DNA of 64,000 bases from Aquabacterium fontiphilum (lineage in GTDB: Bacteria; Pseudomonadota; Gammaproteobacteria; Burkholderiales; Burkholderiaceae_C). This document shows, in pieces, positions 1 through 7,594 of the stretch (its first letter is position 1; every line of letters begins with the position of its first letter). The stretch lies in contig NZ_JAAAPN010000008.1 of NCBI RefSeq assembly GCF_009909205.1, positions 1 through 64,000 on the forward strand, read 5' to 3'. The notes beneath the pieces were generated by a model. The model had not been told where the DNA came from and ran no database searches. It saw nothing but the letters and a program-made list of their open reading frames with translations. Made by a program: the position numbers and the translations under genes.

Positions 1-9
1 ACAGTTCAA

Positions 10-123
10 GCCTGATGACCATAGCGAGTTGGTCCCACTCCTTCCCATCCCGAACAGGACAGTGAAACGACTCAGCGCCGATGATAGTGCGGATTCCCGT
101 GTGAAAGTAGGTCATCGTCAGGC
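10..123 (+). rRNA. rrf: 5S ribosomal RNA
   Basis: This is the 5S rRNA of the large ribosomal subunit. The sequence has the typical betaproteobacterial form: GCCTGATGACC at the 5' end pairs with GGTCATCGTCAGGC at the 3' end to make helix I, and the conserved CCATCCCGAACAGGAC loop lies between them. It is followed by a strong terminator, so the window opens at the end of an rRNA operon whose 23S gene must lie just to the left. The end positions are good to a base or two. Confidence 0.96.
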
Positions 124-133
124 TACTTACCCC

Positions 134-173
134 AAAAGGCCCTCGACCTCCAGGTTGGGGGCCTTTGCTTTTT
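134..173 (+). terminator. Rho-independent terminator of the rRNA operon
   Basis: AAAGGCCC and GGGCCTTT form a stem around a loop of about 15 bases, followed by a T-rich tail (GCTTTTTG). It lies a few bases after the 5S gene and ends rRNA transcription before smg. Confidence 0.85.
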
Positions 174-229
174 GCCTGCCAAAACGTAAATGGGGGGCGG
201 GCGGGGTGTGCTTGGAGTATAGTGACCGC

Positions 230-682
230 ATGTTTGATGTCCTCGTTTACGTCTACGAACACTACTGGCGTCCGGACGCCTGCCCGGAGGCTGGGTTGTT
301 GGCCCGCAAGCTGTCTGCCGTAGGGTTCGAGCAGGAGGAGATCACCGAGGCGCTCGCCTGGTTGGATGGCCTGCACAGCGCCTCGCAACACGCCACCATG
401 GGGCCTTCGGCGACCTCGTCGCGTGTCTATACCGCAGACGAACTGGAGCGGCTGGGACCGGACGCGCTGGGTTTTCTGCAGTTCCTGGAGGCGGCCCGCG
501 TGCTGACGCCGGCGCTGCGTGAGGTGGTGCTCGATCGTGTGGCCGCTTTGCCCGCCGGGCCCGTCGCGCTGGAGGATTTCAAGATCCTGCTGCTCATGGT
601 GTTCTGGAGCATGGGTGAGGAGCCTGACGCCTTGATTCTGGACGAACTGTTCGTCGCAGACGAAGAGCGTCTGGTTCACTGA
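230..682 (+). CDS. smg: Smg family protein (DUF494)
   Basis: This 150-residue protein belongs to the Smg/DUF494 family. The N terminus MFDVLVYVYEHYW is typical of Smg, and its length is right for the family. The family is usually encoded beside dprA and topA; its biochemical role is not settled. The same frame stays open upstream into the 5S gene, but the ATG at 230 gives the conserved family N terminus and lies after the terminator, so the longer version is not credible. Neither dprA nor topA is adjacent here, and the gene directly follows an rRNA operon. Family identity is confident. Confidence 0.9.
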   Translation: MFDVLVYVYEHYWRPDACPEAGLLARKLSAVGFEQEEITEALAWLDGLHSASQHATMGPSATSSRVYTADELERLGPDALGFLQFLEAARVLTPALREVVLDRVAALPAGPVALEDFKILLLMVFWSMGEEPDALILDELFVADEERLVH

Positions 683-764
683 GCGCCCGCGCCGCTCAAG
701 TCGGATTTGCATCAGCCGAAAACCTGCTGGTGGCAGGCCTTGCCACGATGACAGGAGTCGGGTT

Positions 765-1208
765 GTGGCGATGTGTGGAGCGGATCGGTGGCAGCAGGGT
801 ACGGCGCGGCGGCGGGCAAGCGGCCTGATCCGTCTGGGTGTGCTGCTGTGTGCAGCCGTGACGCTGGCGGGCTGTGACCAGCTTGGCATTGAGACGCCTC
901 AGAAGCAGACGGAGCGCAAGATGGCCGAGGCCAAGGCCGTGGGTGGGGCCTGTCGGCATGCGCTGCGGGCCATTGAAGACTGCTACACCTTGAACCCCAA
1001 GGCCGACAAGTCGGCGGTGTACGAGGGCTGGCGCGAGATGGACGAGTACATGCGCGAAAACAGCCTTGAAGGGATCCCTCCCGTGGTGCCGCGTCCGGAC
1101 CCCAAGGTCAAGCGCAAAGCGGACGCTGACGCCGAGGCCGATGGAGAGGATGTGATCGAAGAAGGCAAGCCGGCGGCATCGAAGGCGAAGGTCGCCTCCG
1201 GCGCCTGA
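765..1208 (+). CDS. small predicted lipoprotein, function unknown
   Basis: This 147-residue protein was not recognised beyond its class. The N terminus has a basic stretch and a hydrophobic segment ending in the lipobox LAGC, with the acylated cysteine at residue 37, so it is probably a lipoprotein. The mature part has two further cysteines (in GGACRHAL and EDCYTL), and a charged tail rich in Lys, Asp, Glu and Ala. The start is GTG at 765 with an AGGAG about 7 bases upstream; ATG at 771 would leave the lipobox intact. It lies between smg and pgk and is read in the same direction. Confidence 0.65.
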   Translation: MAMCGADRWQQGTARRRASGLIRLGVLLCAAVTLAGCDQLGIETPQKQTERKMAEAKAVGGACRHALRAIEDCYTLNPKADKSAVYEGWREMDEYMRENSLEGIPPVVPRPDPKVKRKADADAEADGEDVIEEGKPAASKAKVASGA

Positions 1209-1282
1209 CGCGCGATCAGGCGATCACGGGTGCAGGGCTGCTGGCCCGAAGTGAGGGGGCGCTCCAGGCGCTCAGAGCTTCT

Positions 1283-1288
1283 TACAAT
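1283..1288 (+). promoter_or_regulatory. candidate -10 element for pgk
   Basis: TACAAT lies 36 bases before the pgk start codon in otherwise GC-rich DNA. No convincing -35 is visible at the right distance. Low-confidence sigma-70 assignment. Confidence 0.35.
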
Positions 1289-1324
1289 GGGCGCTTCTTT
1301 GAAAGCCGATTCATTGCGTCCATC

Positions 1325-2518
1325 ATGAACATCCTCCGATTCGAAGACCTCGTTGCCCAGGGCAAAGTGACTGGGCAGCGCGTGTTCATCCGTGCCGACC
1401 TGAACGTTCCGCAGGATGATGCGGGCCGCATCACCGAAGACACGCGCATTCGCGCCTCCGTGCCGGCCATTGAGCTGGCGTTGAAGGCGGGTGCGGCCGT
1501 GATGGTGACCTCTCACCTCGGCCGTCCGACGGAAGGCGAATTCAAGTCTGAAGATTCGTTGGCCCCGGTGGCACAGCGTCTCGGTGAGTTGCTGGGCCGT
1601 GAGGTCAAGCTGGTGAGCAACTGGGTCGAGGGGGTGACGGTGGCGCCTGGTGAGGTGGTGCTGCTGGAGAACTGCCGCCTCAACAAGGGTGAGAAGAAGA
1701 ACAACGAGGAGCTGGCCCGCAAGATGGCGGCGCTGTGCGACATTTTCGTGCACGATGCCTTCGGCACGGCCCACCGCGCAGAAGGCACAACCTATGGCAT
1801 CGCGCAGTTCGCCAAGGTGGCATGCGCGGGCCCGCTGCTGGCTGCCGAGATCGACGCGATCAACAAGGCGCTGGCCAACCCCAAGCGGCCGCTGCTGGCA
1901 ATCGTGGCGGGCTCAAAGGTCTCGACCAAGCTGACCATTCTGCAGTCGCTGGCCAAGAATGTGGACGGCCTGATCGTGGGTGGCGGCATCGCCAACACCT
2001 TCATGCTCGCCGCTGGCCTGAAGATCGGCAAGTCGCTGGCCGAGCCGGATCTGGTGGGTGAAGCCAAGGCGGTGATCGAGGCCATGAAGGCGCGTGGCGC
2101 CGAGGTGCCCATTCCTGAAGACGTGGTCGTGGCCAAGACGTTTGCGGCCGATGCACCGGCTACCGTCAAGGCGGCGACTGACGTGGCCGACGACGACATG
2201 ATTCTGGACATCGGCCCCAAGACGGCTGCCAAGCTGGCCGCCCAGTTGAAGGCTGCCGGCACGGTGGTGTGGAACGGCCCGGTCGGCGTGTTCGAGTTCG
2301 CCGCGTTCGAGCAGGGCACCAAGGCCATCGCGCAGGCGATTGCCGAATCGGACGCCTTCAGCATCGCGGGTGGCGGCGACACGTTGGCGGCGATTGCCAA
2401 GTACGGTATCGAGAAGGACGTGGGCTACATTTCCACTGGCGGCGGTGCTTTCCTTGAGGTGCTGGAAGGCAAGACCCTGCCGGCCTTCGAGATCCTCAGC
2501 AAGCGCGCCGCGGGCTGA
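1325..2518 (+). CDS. pgk: phosphoglycerate kinase
   Basis: This is the cytoplasmic glycolytic enzyme that transfers phosphate between 1,3-bisphosphoglycerate and ADP. At 397 residues it has full family length. Family motifs include FIRADLNVP near residue 22, the substrate-binding TSHLGRP near residue 61, the inter-domain VAGSKVSTK near residue 200, and the nucleotide-binding GGGDTLAA near residue 345. It starts the conserved Burkholderiales block pgk-pyk-fba-purC-purE-purK; here pgk and pyk are separated by a 5-kb minus-strand cassette. The gene is intact and the assignment is secure. Confidence 0.98.
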   Translation: MNILRFEDLVAQGKVTGQRVFIRADLNVPQDDAGRITEDTRIRASVPAIELALKAGAAVMVTSHLGRPTEGEFKSEDSLAPVAQRLGELLGREVKLVSNWVEGVTVAPGEVVLLENCRLNKGEKKNNEELARKMAALCDIFVHDAFGTAHRAEGTTYGIAQFAKVACAGPLLAAEIDAINKALANPKRPLLAIVAGSKVSTKLTILQSLAKNVDGLIVGGGIANTFMLAAGLKIGKSLAEPDLVGEAKAVIEAMKARGAEVPIPEDVVVAKTFAADAPATVKAATDVADDDMILDIGPKTAAKLAAQLKAAGTVVWNGPVGVFEFAAFEQGTKAIAQAIAESDAFSIAGGGDTLAAIAKYGIEKDVGYISTGGGAFLEVLEGKTLPAFEILSKRAAG

Positions 2519-2524
2519 ATGTGA

Positions 2525-3436
2525 TCAGCGTGCCTCGACCGGGGCGCGCTGCAGGGCATTGGCGGCCCGCACGGCGTCGTGCGTGCGCGCCAACGTCTCG
2601 GCCCAGGTGTCGTAGCCGGCAATCATGCCGTGCTGCCATGGGTGAAAGCCAGGCTTGAACCACGCCAGGTAGGGACGCAGGAGCGGCGGCATCATGCCGC
2701 CCGGGCCGTACAGCCACCACAGGCCTTTGGCCCAGAGGGCCCAGCGCTGTCGGCGGTTGTAGCCGTCGACCTTGAGCATGTGGTTGAGGATCTGGAAGAC
2801 GAACCAGGGAAACTGCAGGCTGACCACGAGCAGGGCCCACGCGCGGCCCCAGTAGCCCACCCTGGCCACATCGACCATGACGTCATAGGCCACGCCTTTG
2901 TGCTCGACCTCTTCGACCGCATGCCAGACGTACATGGCGCGGACGCGCGGGTCGGCATGGGCAAAGAGTTCAGGGCGCGCCACAAAGCTGTGTGCCATCA
3001 GCGCGGTGAGGTGTTCGGAGGCGGCCGTGAGCGCCAGGGTGCGCGCCCGGCTCATGCGACCGCGGGCCACATCGAAGAGCATGTGGCGCTGGTTGTTCTG
3101 GATGCGCTCGACCTTGACGCCCTGCCGGGCCAGCAGCGCGTTGAAGCGTTGGTGGACCTTGCTGTGCACCGCTTCCTGGCGGGCGAAGTCAAGCAGCGCC
3201 TGCTGGTGCGCAGGGTCGCTCAACCGGTCCTTGTAGTCGCGAACGCATGCAATGAAAAAACGCTCCCCTTCCGGGAAAAGCGTGGACATGGCGTCGAAGA
3301 AGCGGCTGCGAAAGGCGTCGCCCCCGAACCAGTGGCGGGGAATGGTGTCGTCCAAGCCGAAGTCGAGGTCATCTCGCACCACCATCGGTGCGCTGGCGTG
3401 CAGGAAATCGGCGGGGAGGGGGGACACAGCGGCCAT
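2525..3436 (-). CDS. PF10118 'metal-dependent hydrolase' family protein, copy 1 (ferritin-like diiron pattern)
   Basis: This is the last of three tandem paralogues of the PF10118/COG3687 family. The family is named a predicted metal-dependent hydrolase, but its chemistry is not established. In this copy GERFF, RQEAVH, ASEH and EEVEHK carry a Glu, an ExxH, a Glu and a second ExxH, the spacing pattern of diiron-carboxylate proteins. A hydrophobic stretch follows, then the aromatic motifs GLWWLYGPGG and FHPW. The start is uncertain: ATG at 3436 gives about 18 residues before the conserved VVRDDLDFG, ATG at 3487 adds 17 more, and neither has a clear ribosome binding site. It ends 6 bases from the convergent pgk stop. 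Confidence 0.8.
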   Translation of the reverse strand: MAAVSPLPADFLHASAPMVVRDDLDFGLDDTIPRHWFGGDAFRSRFFDAMSTLFPEGERFFIACVRDYKDRLSDPAHQQALLDFARQEAVHSKVHQRFNALLARQGVKVERIQNNQRHMLFDVARGRMSRARTLALTAASEHLTALMAHSFVARPELFAHADPRVRAMYVWHAVEEVEHKGVAYDVMVDVARVGYWGRAWALLVVSLQFPWFVFQILNHMLKVDGYNRRQRWALWAKGLWWLYGPGGMMPPLLRPYLAWFKPGFHPWQHGMIAGYDTWAETLARTHDAVRAANALQRAPVEAR

Positions 3437-3562
3437 GGCTTGAGTGTCGGCACCCGCCGCCGGGCTGTGAAGGGGGGCGGCCCGCATGAAGCGGGTTCGA
3501 CCGCGGCATCGTGCACGCGCCGCGGACCCCGGTTCACGGCCACTTAGCTTGCCATGCCCGCG

Positions 3563-4432
3563 TCAGGCAGCCGAGGCGTGCAGGACTTCGCCGGCGAGGA
3601 TGGGGTCGCCGGTGCGGTTGAAGGTGTCCAGCCACAGGCGGTAGCTCTGCATCTGGCCTTCGTCCCAGGGATGGAAGCCGGGCTTGAAGTACTGCAGGTA
3701 ATGGCGCGCCATGCTGGAGTACAGCCCGCCAGGTTTGAACAGCCACCACATGCCTTTGGCCATCAGCTTGTACCGCTGGCCGCGCGAGAAGCCGTCGACC
3801 TTGAGCATGTAGTTCGCGGTCAGCAGGCTGTGGATGTTGAAACCCAGCGTGACCAGCAGCAAGGCGGTGACCCGGCGGAAGTAACCGACCTTGGCCACTT
3901 TCTGCATGACGTCAAAGGCCACGGCCTTGTGCTCGACTTCCTCCATGGCATGCCAGGCGTACATGGCGCGCATGCGGGCGTCCGCTGAGCCAAGGACCTC
4001 TTTGCGGGCGAAGAAGCCGTGGGCCATGATGGCGGTCATGTGCTCGGCCGCGGCGGTTTCTGCCAGGGTCTGCTCGGCCGAGAAGTACTTGCGCTCCACC
4101 TTGAAGAGCATGTGTCGGGTGATGCCTTCGAGCATGTCGACATCGATGCCCTGGCGCTTCAGGCGCTCGTTGTACTGGCCGTGCACGATGCCGTGCTGGC
4201 CTTCCTGGCGCATGAAGTCCTTGATGTCCTGCTGCAGCTTCGGGTCGGTGACGCGGTCGCGAAAATCGCGCACGCAGGAGATGAAGAAGCGCTCGCCTTC
4301 AGGGAAGATGGTCGACATGGCGTCGAACAGCCGCGTCTTGAACGGGTCGCCGCCAAACCAGTACTGGGGGATGTCGCCGTCCAGACCGAAGTCGAGCTTT
4401 TCGCGGGGAACGATGGTGTGAGCGTCGTGCAT
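3563..4432 (-). CDS. PF10118 family protein, copy 2 (ferritin-like diiron pattern)
   Basis: This 289-residue protein is the middle paralogue and is closely similar to copies 1 and 3 over its whole length. The presumed metal ligands are all present: Glu in GERFF, ExxH in RQEGQH, Glu in AAEHM, and ExxH in EEVEHK. The N terminus reads IVPREKLDFGLDGDIPQYW, nearly the same as copy 3. A GAGGA lies a few bases upstream of the ATG. It starts 34 bases after the copy 3 stop, so the two are probably co-transcribed. No signal peptide is visible. The true substrate is unknown. Confidence 0.82.
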   Translation of the reverse strand: MHDAHTIVPREKLDFGLDGDIPQYWFGGDPFKTRLFDAMSTIFPEGERFFISCVRDFRDRVTDPKLQQDIKDFMRQEGQHGIVHGQYNERLKRQGIDVDMLEGITRHMLFKVERKYFSAEQTLAETAAAEHMTAIMAHGFFARKEVLGSADARMRAMYAWHAMEEVEHKAVAFDVMQKVAKVGYFRRVTALLLVTLGFNIHSLLTANYMLKVDGFSRGQRYKLMAKGMWWLFKPGGLYSSMARHYLQYFKPGFHPWDEGQMQSYRLWLDTFNRTGDPILAGEVLHASAA

Positions 4433-4466
4433 GGCGGAGTCCTCGTCAGTGCGTCTCAGGTTGTCG

Positions 4467-5366
4467 TCAGGCGTGGGCCAGACCTTGAGCAGACTGGTTG
4501 GCCAGGCGGTTGCCCGCCTCGATGGGGTCGCCCGTCTCTTTCAAGAAGCGCAGCCACGGCTCGTAGCTGGGCACCACCGGCTCCTGCCATGGATGGAAGC
4601 TGGGTTTGAGGTAGCTGAAGTACTTGCCCATCATGGGCATGAAGATGCCACCAGGCTTGTACAGCCACCACAGGCCCTTGGCCCAGATCTTGGTGCGCTG
4701 CCAGCGCGTGAAGCCGTCGACTTCCAGCATGTGCTTCATGATGCGCAGCACATGGTAGGGGAACAGCACGGTGACCAGCAGCATGGAGCCGATGCGGGTC
4801 CAGTAGCTGGCCTTGGCATGGTCGATCAGCACGTCGTAGGCGACGCCCTTGTGCTCCATTTCCTCCATGGCGTGCCAGACGTAGAGGGCTCGGATGCGCG
4901 CATCGGCGTTGGCAAAGATGTGGGGGCGCTCGACGAAGCAGTCGGCCATGATGGCCGTGATGTGCTCGGACGCGGTGGTGATGCCCAGCGTGAACTCGCG
5001 CGAGAAGACCTTGCGGATGATCTGGAACAGGCGCTTTTCCTGGCCTTCCAGGATGGCGTCCACGTCGATGCCCTGGGCCTTGAGCCGGTTGTTGTACTGC
5101 GTGTGCAGCATGCTGTGCTGGGCTTCCTGGCGGGTGAAGTCCTTGATCTCCTGCAGCAGCGTGGGATCGGTGATGCGGTCTTTGAAGTCGCGCACACAGG
5201 TGATGAAGAACTTCTCGCCCACGGGAAAGAGTGTGGACAGCGCGTCAAAGAAGCGGGTCTTGAACGGGTCGTTGTCCAGCCAGTAGCGCGGGATGTCCTG
5301 ATCCAGCCCGAAGTCGAGCTTCTCGCGGGGCACGATGGGTGGGGCGGGCATTTTCTTGTCGGTCAT
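4467..5366 (-). CDS. PF10118 family protein, copy 3 (ferritin-like diiron pattern)
   Basis: This is the first-transcribed member of the triplet, 299 residues from ATG at 5366, which has a good ribosome binding site (GAGGAG, 5 bases upstream). A longer frame reaches 5477, but the conserved family start supports 5366. Ligand candidates are E51 (GEKFF), E81-x-x-H84 (RQEAQH), E134 (ASEH) and E169-x-x-H172 (EEMEHK). A hydrophobic segment near residue 200 could be membrane-associated. It is preceded by a 155-bp gap holding a 15-bp palindrome, so the triplet may have its own promoter downstream of the AraC gene. Confidence 0.83.
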   Translation of the reverse strand: MTDKKMPAPPIVPREKLDFGLDQDIPRYWLDNDPFKTRFFDALSTLFPVGEKFFITCVRDFKDRITDPTLLQEIKDFTRQEAQHSMLHTQYNNRLKAQGIDVDAILEGQEKRLFQIIRKVFSREFTLGITTASEHITAIMADCFVERPHIFANADARIRALYVWHAMEEMEHKGVAYDVLIDHAKASYWTRIGSMLLVTVLFPYHVLRIMKHMLEVDGFTRWQRTKIWAKGLWWLYKPGGIFMPMMGKYFSYLKPSFHPWQEPVVPSYEPWLRFLKETGDPIEAGNRLANQSAQGLAHA

Positions 5367-5390
5367 GGTGTCTCCTCGGCCAAGTCGCCA

Positions 5391-5405
5391 ATGCGACGGT
5401 CGCAT
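5391..5405. promoter_or_regulatory. 15-bp palindrome upstream of the PF10118 triplet
   Basis: ATGCGA-CGG-TCGCAT is a perfect 6-3-6 inverted repeat. It ends 25 bases before the copy 3 start codon and lies just downstream of a weak minus-strand TACAGT at 5412-5417. This position would suit a repressor operator; its binding protein is unknown. Confidence 0.35.
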
Positions 5406-5522
5406 AAGTGGACTGTAGGGACGCAGGAAAACCCCTGCCATGCCAGGTGGCGACAGCAAAGGTAAATTGCGCGACAACGCGATCTAGGGAAAACGCGAGG
5501 GTGGCGCCCCGGAGCCGGCGTG

Positions 5523-6617
5523 TCAGCCCGCTGTCGAAGACGCGCGGCGGAAGGCGCTGGGCGTCATGCCTGACCAGCGTGCAAAGGCCTGGGTGAAGCT
5601 GCGTCGGTCGGTGAAGCCCAAGCGGTCGCTGATGTCCTCGATGCGCAGTTCGGGTTGGCTCAGCCAGGCCTGCGCGAGCCGGTAGCGCACACGGGCCTGA
5701 ATGGCCGAATGGCTCTCACCCAGTTCCTTGAGACGGCGCTGCAGGGTGCGGGCGTGCAGGCCGAGCTCTTCGGCCAGGGCGTCGACGCCCAGGCCGAGCA
5801 GGCGCGGCTTGTCGGTGAAGGCTTGTTCGATCTGTGCGACCAGGGGCGGCACGCCTTGCGCGCTCAATGGGTCAGGGCGTTCGGCCAGTTTGCGCGCCAG
5901 GCGCTGTGCAGCCTGTTCGTGCAACACGGGGAAGGCGCCGCGCAGGGGGCGGTCCAGCAGGTTGCGGTCGAACCACAGCGCGTCCAGCGGGGCGCCCCAG
6001 GTGACGGGCACGCCGAAGTGCGCCTCGACGTCGTGCGCGTGGTCGTGCGGGGGGTGACGCAGTGTGACGCGCCCGATGGGCGTGTCGCCGGCCAGCAGGA
6101 TGCGGCTGAACTTGACGATGGTGGCGAAGATGGCTTCGGCAAAGGGGGCGCCCTCCTCGGCGGGCGCGTCGTCCAGCCGGTAGCGCAGCGCGATGCGTGC
6201 CTCATGGCCGTGCTCGGCCAGGGTGAACACGATGTAGGGGTTGACCAGCGGCGGAATCCATTCGAGCGCCTGAGCGGCATCGCGCAGCGTGGCGCTGGTG
6301 GTGATGAAGGTCTCGACGTCGGACAGGTACTCGAAGGCGAAGGTTTCGCCCAGCACCAGCGGGAAGTGTTGCGGGCTGCCGGCTTCGCGCGCGGCCCGCA
6401 TGCAGGCGTGCATCAGCCGCTGGATGGCGTCGCGCCGCACCATGGCGGTCTCGGGGTGGAGCTGCCGCATGTCGATGCCCTCGGCATGGAACAGCGCTTC
6501 GATGTCGATGCCGCATAGCCGCGCGGCACGCACCCAATTGGTCACCGTGACAAAGGGCACCGCGGGCGCGGTGTCGGTCACGGGGGCGGCAGGGGGGGGC
6601 GTCTTGCTCTGTGGCAC
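5523..6617 (-). CDS. AraC-family transcriptional regulator (arabinose-binding-like N-terminal domain)
   Basis: This 364-residue regulator has the layout of the PF12625 plus HTH_18 group. The N-terminal ligand domain spans roughly residues 25-215. The C-terminal double helix-turn-helix spans about 265-360 and includes LAEELGLHARTLQRRL and the signature ISDRLGFTDRRSFTQAF followed by W-x-G-x-TPSAFR. The start is GTG at 6617, 4 bases after the stop of the hydrolase gene, so the two are probably one transcript. It lies immediately upstream of the PF10118 triplet in the same direction and is the obvious candidate regulator. The ligand is unknown; related regulators often respond to hydrophobic or amino-acid ligands. 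Confidence 0.87.
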   Translation of the reverse strand: MPQSKTPPPAAPVTDTAPAVPFVTVTNWVRAARLCGIDIEALFHAEGIDMRQLHPETAMVRRDAIQRLMHACMRAAREAGSPQHFPLVLGETFAFEYLSDVETFITTSATLRDAAQALEWIPPLVNPYIVFTLAEHGHEARIALRYRLDDAPAEEGAPFAEAIFATIVKFSRILLAGDTPIGRVTLRHPPHDHAHDVEAHFGVPVTWGAPLDALWFDRNLLDRPLRGAFPVLHEQAAQRLARKLAERPDPLSAQGVPPLVAQIEQAFTDKPRLLGLGVDALAEELGLHARTLQRRLKELGESHSAIQARVRYRLAQAWLSQPELRIEDISDRLGFTDRRSFTQAFARWSGMTPSAFRRASSTAG

Positions 6618-6621
6618 GGCG

Positions 6622-7500
6622 TCAGCGGGCGGTCGATGCAGCAGTGTCGCCGAACTCGCGCAACCAGCGCAGCACCTCGGCGGCCGTGGTGTGGGGATGT
6701 TCCATGGGGTAGAGGTGGCTGCCTTCGATCCACGACAGACGCGGGCCCACGATCTGGCGGATGCCGCTCAGCCCGACCTGCCGGAGTTCGCGCGAACGGG
6801 TGCCGCCAATGAAGGCCACGGGGCAGCGGTGGGGGCGGCGGCGGAAGGTTTGCAGCAGCCGGTGTGGCACGGTGCGGTAGATGGCCGATTCGATGTCGCG
6901 GTCGAAACTCAGGCGCCGCGAGGCGCCGTCGGCGTGCGTCGTGGTGCCATGGGCCACGTAGTCGGCCAGCACCTCGGGATGGAATGCGGCAAACAGCGGC
7001 TTGGTGCGGAAATGGTCCTGAGCGGCCTGCAGGCTGGGCCACTCGTGGGTGCGTTGGGCCGAGACCCGGGAGGGCATGACGCGGTCCATGGCCTTGAGGC
7101 GCTTGGCTGCGCCCAGCCCGGCGGACTTCCAGCCGGTGACGATGGGTGAGTCGAGCACCACGACGCCGAGTGCCAGATGTGGGTGGCGGCTGGCCGCCAT
7201 CAAGCTCAGGTAGCCGCCCAGGGAATGGCCCACGAGGTAGGCCGGCTGCTTCACATCGTGTTCGACGAAGTGACGCAGTTGCTCGACGAGATGAGGCCAG
7301 TCGGTCGTGACCGGGTAGCGCGGGTCGTGGCCGAATCGCTCAATGGCATGCACGGTGTGGCCTGCCGCACGCCAGGCGTCGAACAGCACGCGGTAGGTGC
7401 TGGCAGGGTAACTGTTGGCATGGGCAAAGACGATGGGGGGCAACATGACGGACGGCTGCGTTGCGTGTCGCGGAGTGTAAGGTGCGTTGCAATCGGGCAT
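6622..7500 (-). CDS. alpha/beta hydrolase
   Basis: This 292-residue alpha/beta-hydrolase fold protein has the nucleophile elbow GHSLGG near residue 92, the early HANSYPAS motif that forms the oxyanion region in this group, and a likely catalytic His in EGSHLYPMEHP near residue 265. No signal peptide is evident. ATG at 7500 follows an in-frame TTG; ATG at 7446 (MLPPIVFAHANS) matches the usual family start as well. It is the first gene of the hydrolase-AraC-PF10118 cassette and diverges from pyk. The substrate is unknown, probably an ester or a lipophilic compound. Confidence 0.83.
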   Translation of the reverse strand: MPDCNAPYTPRHATQPSVMLPPIVFAHANSYPASTYRVLFDAWRAAGHTVHAIERFGHDPRYPVTTDWPHLVEQLRHFVEHDVKQPAYLVGHSLGGYLSLMAASRHPHLALGVVVLDSPIVTGWKSAGLGAAKRLKAMDRVMPSRVSAQRTHEWPSLQAAQDHFRTKPLFAAFHPEVLADYVAHGTTTHADGASRRLSFDRDIESAIYRTVPHRLLQTFRRRPHRCPVAFIGGTRSRELRQVGLSGIRQIVGPRLSWIEGSHLYPMEHPHTTAAEVLRWLREFGDTAASTAR

Positions 7501-7594
7501 CAAGCGCGCGGGCTCCCCGGCTATTTCGCCGCTTGCATGCCCCGACTTTGGTGTGACACTGGTGCTTCGTCAACAGATCTGCTGAGGCCTCTTC

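Noticed and set aside
29-229. N-terminal extension of smg into the 5S rRNA gene
   Set aside because: It overlaps the rRNA and its terminator, and the ATG at 230 gives the conserved family start.
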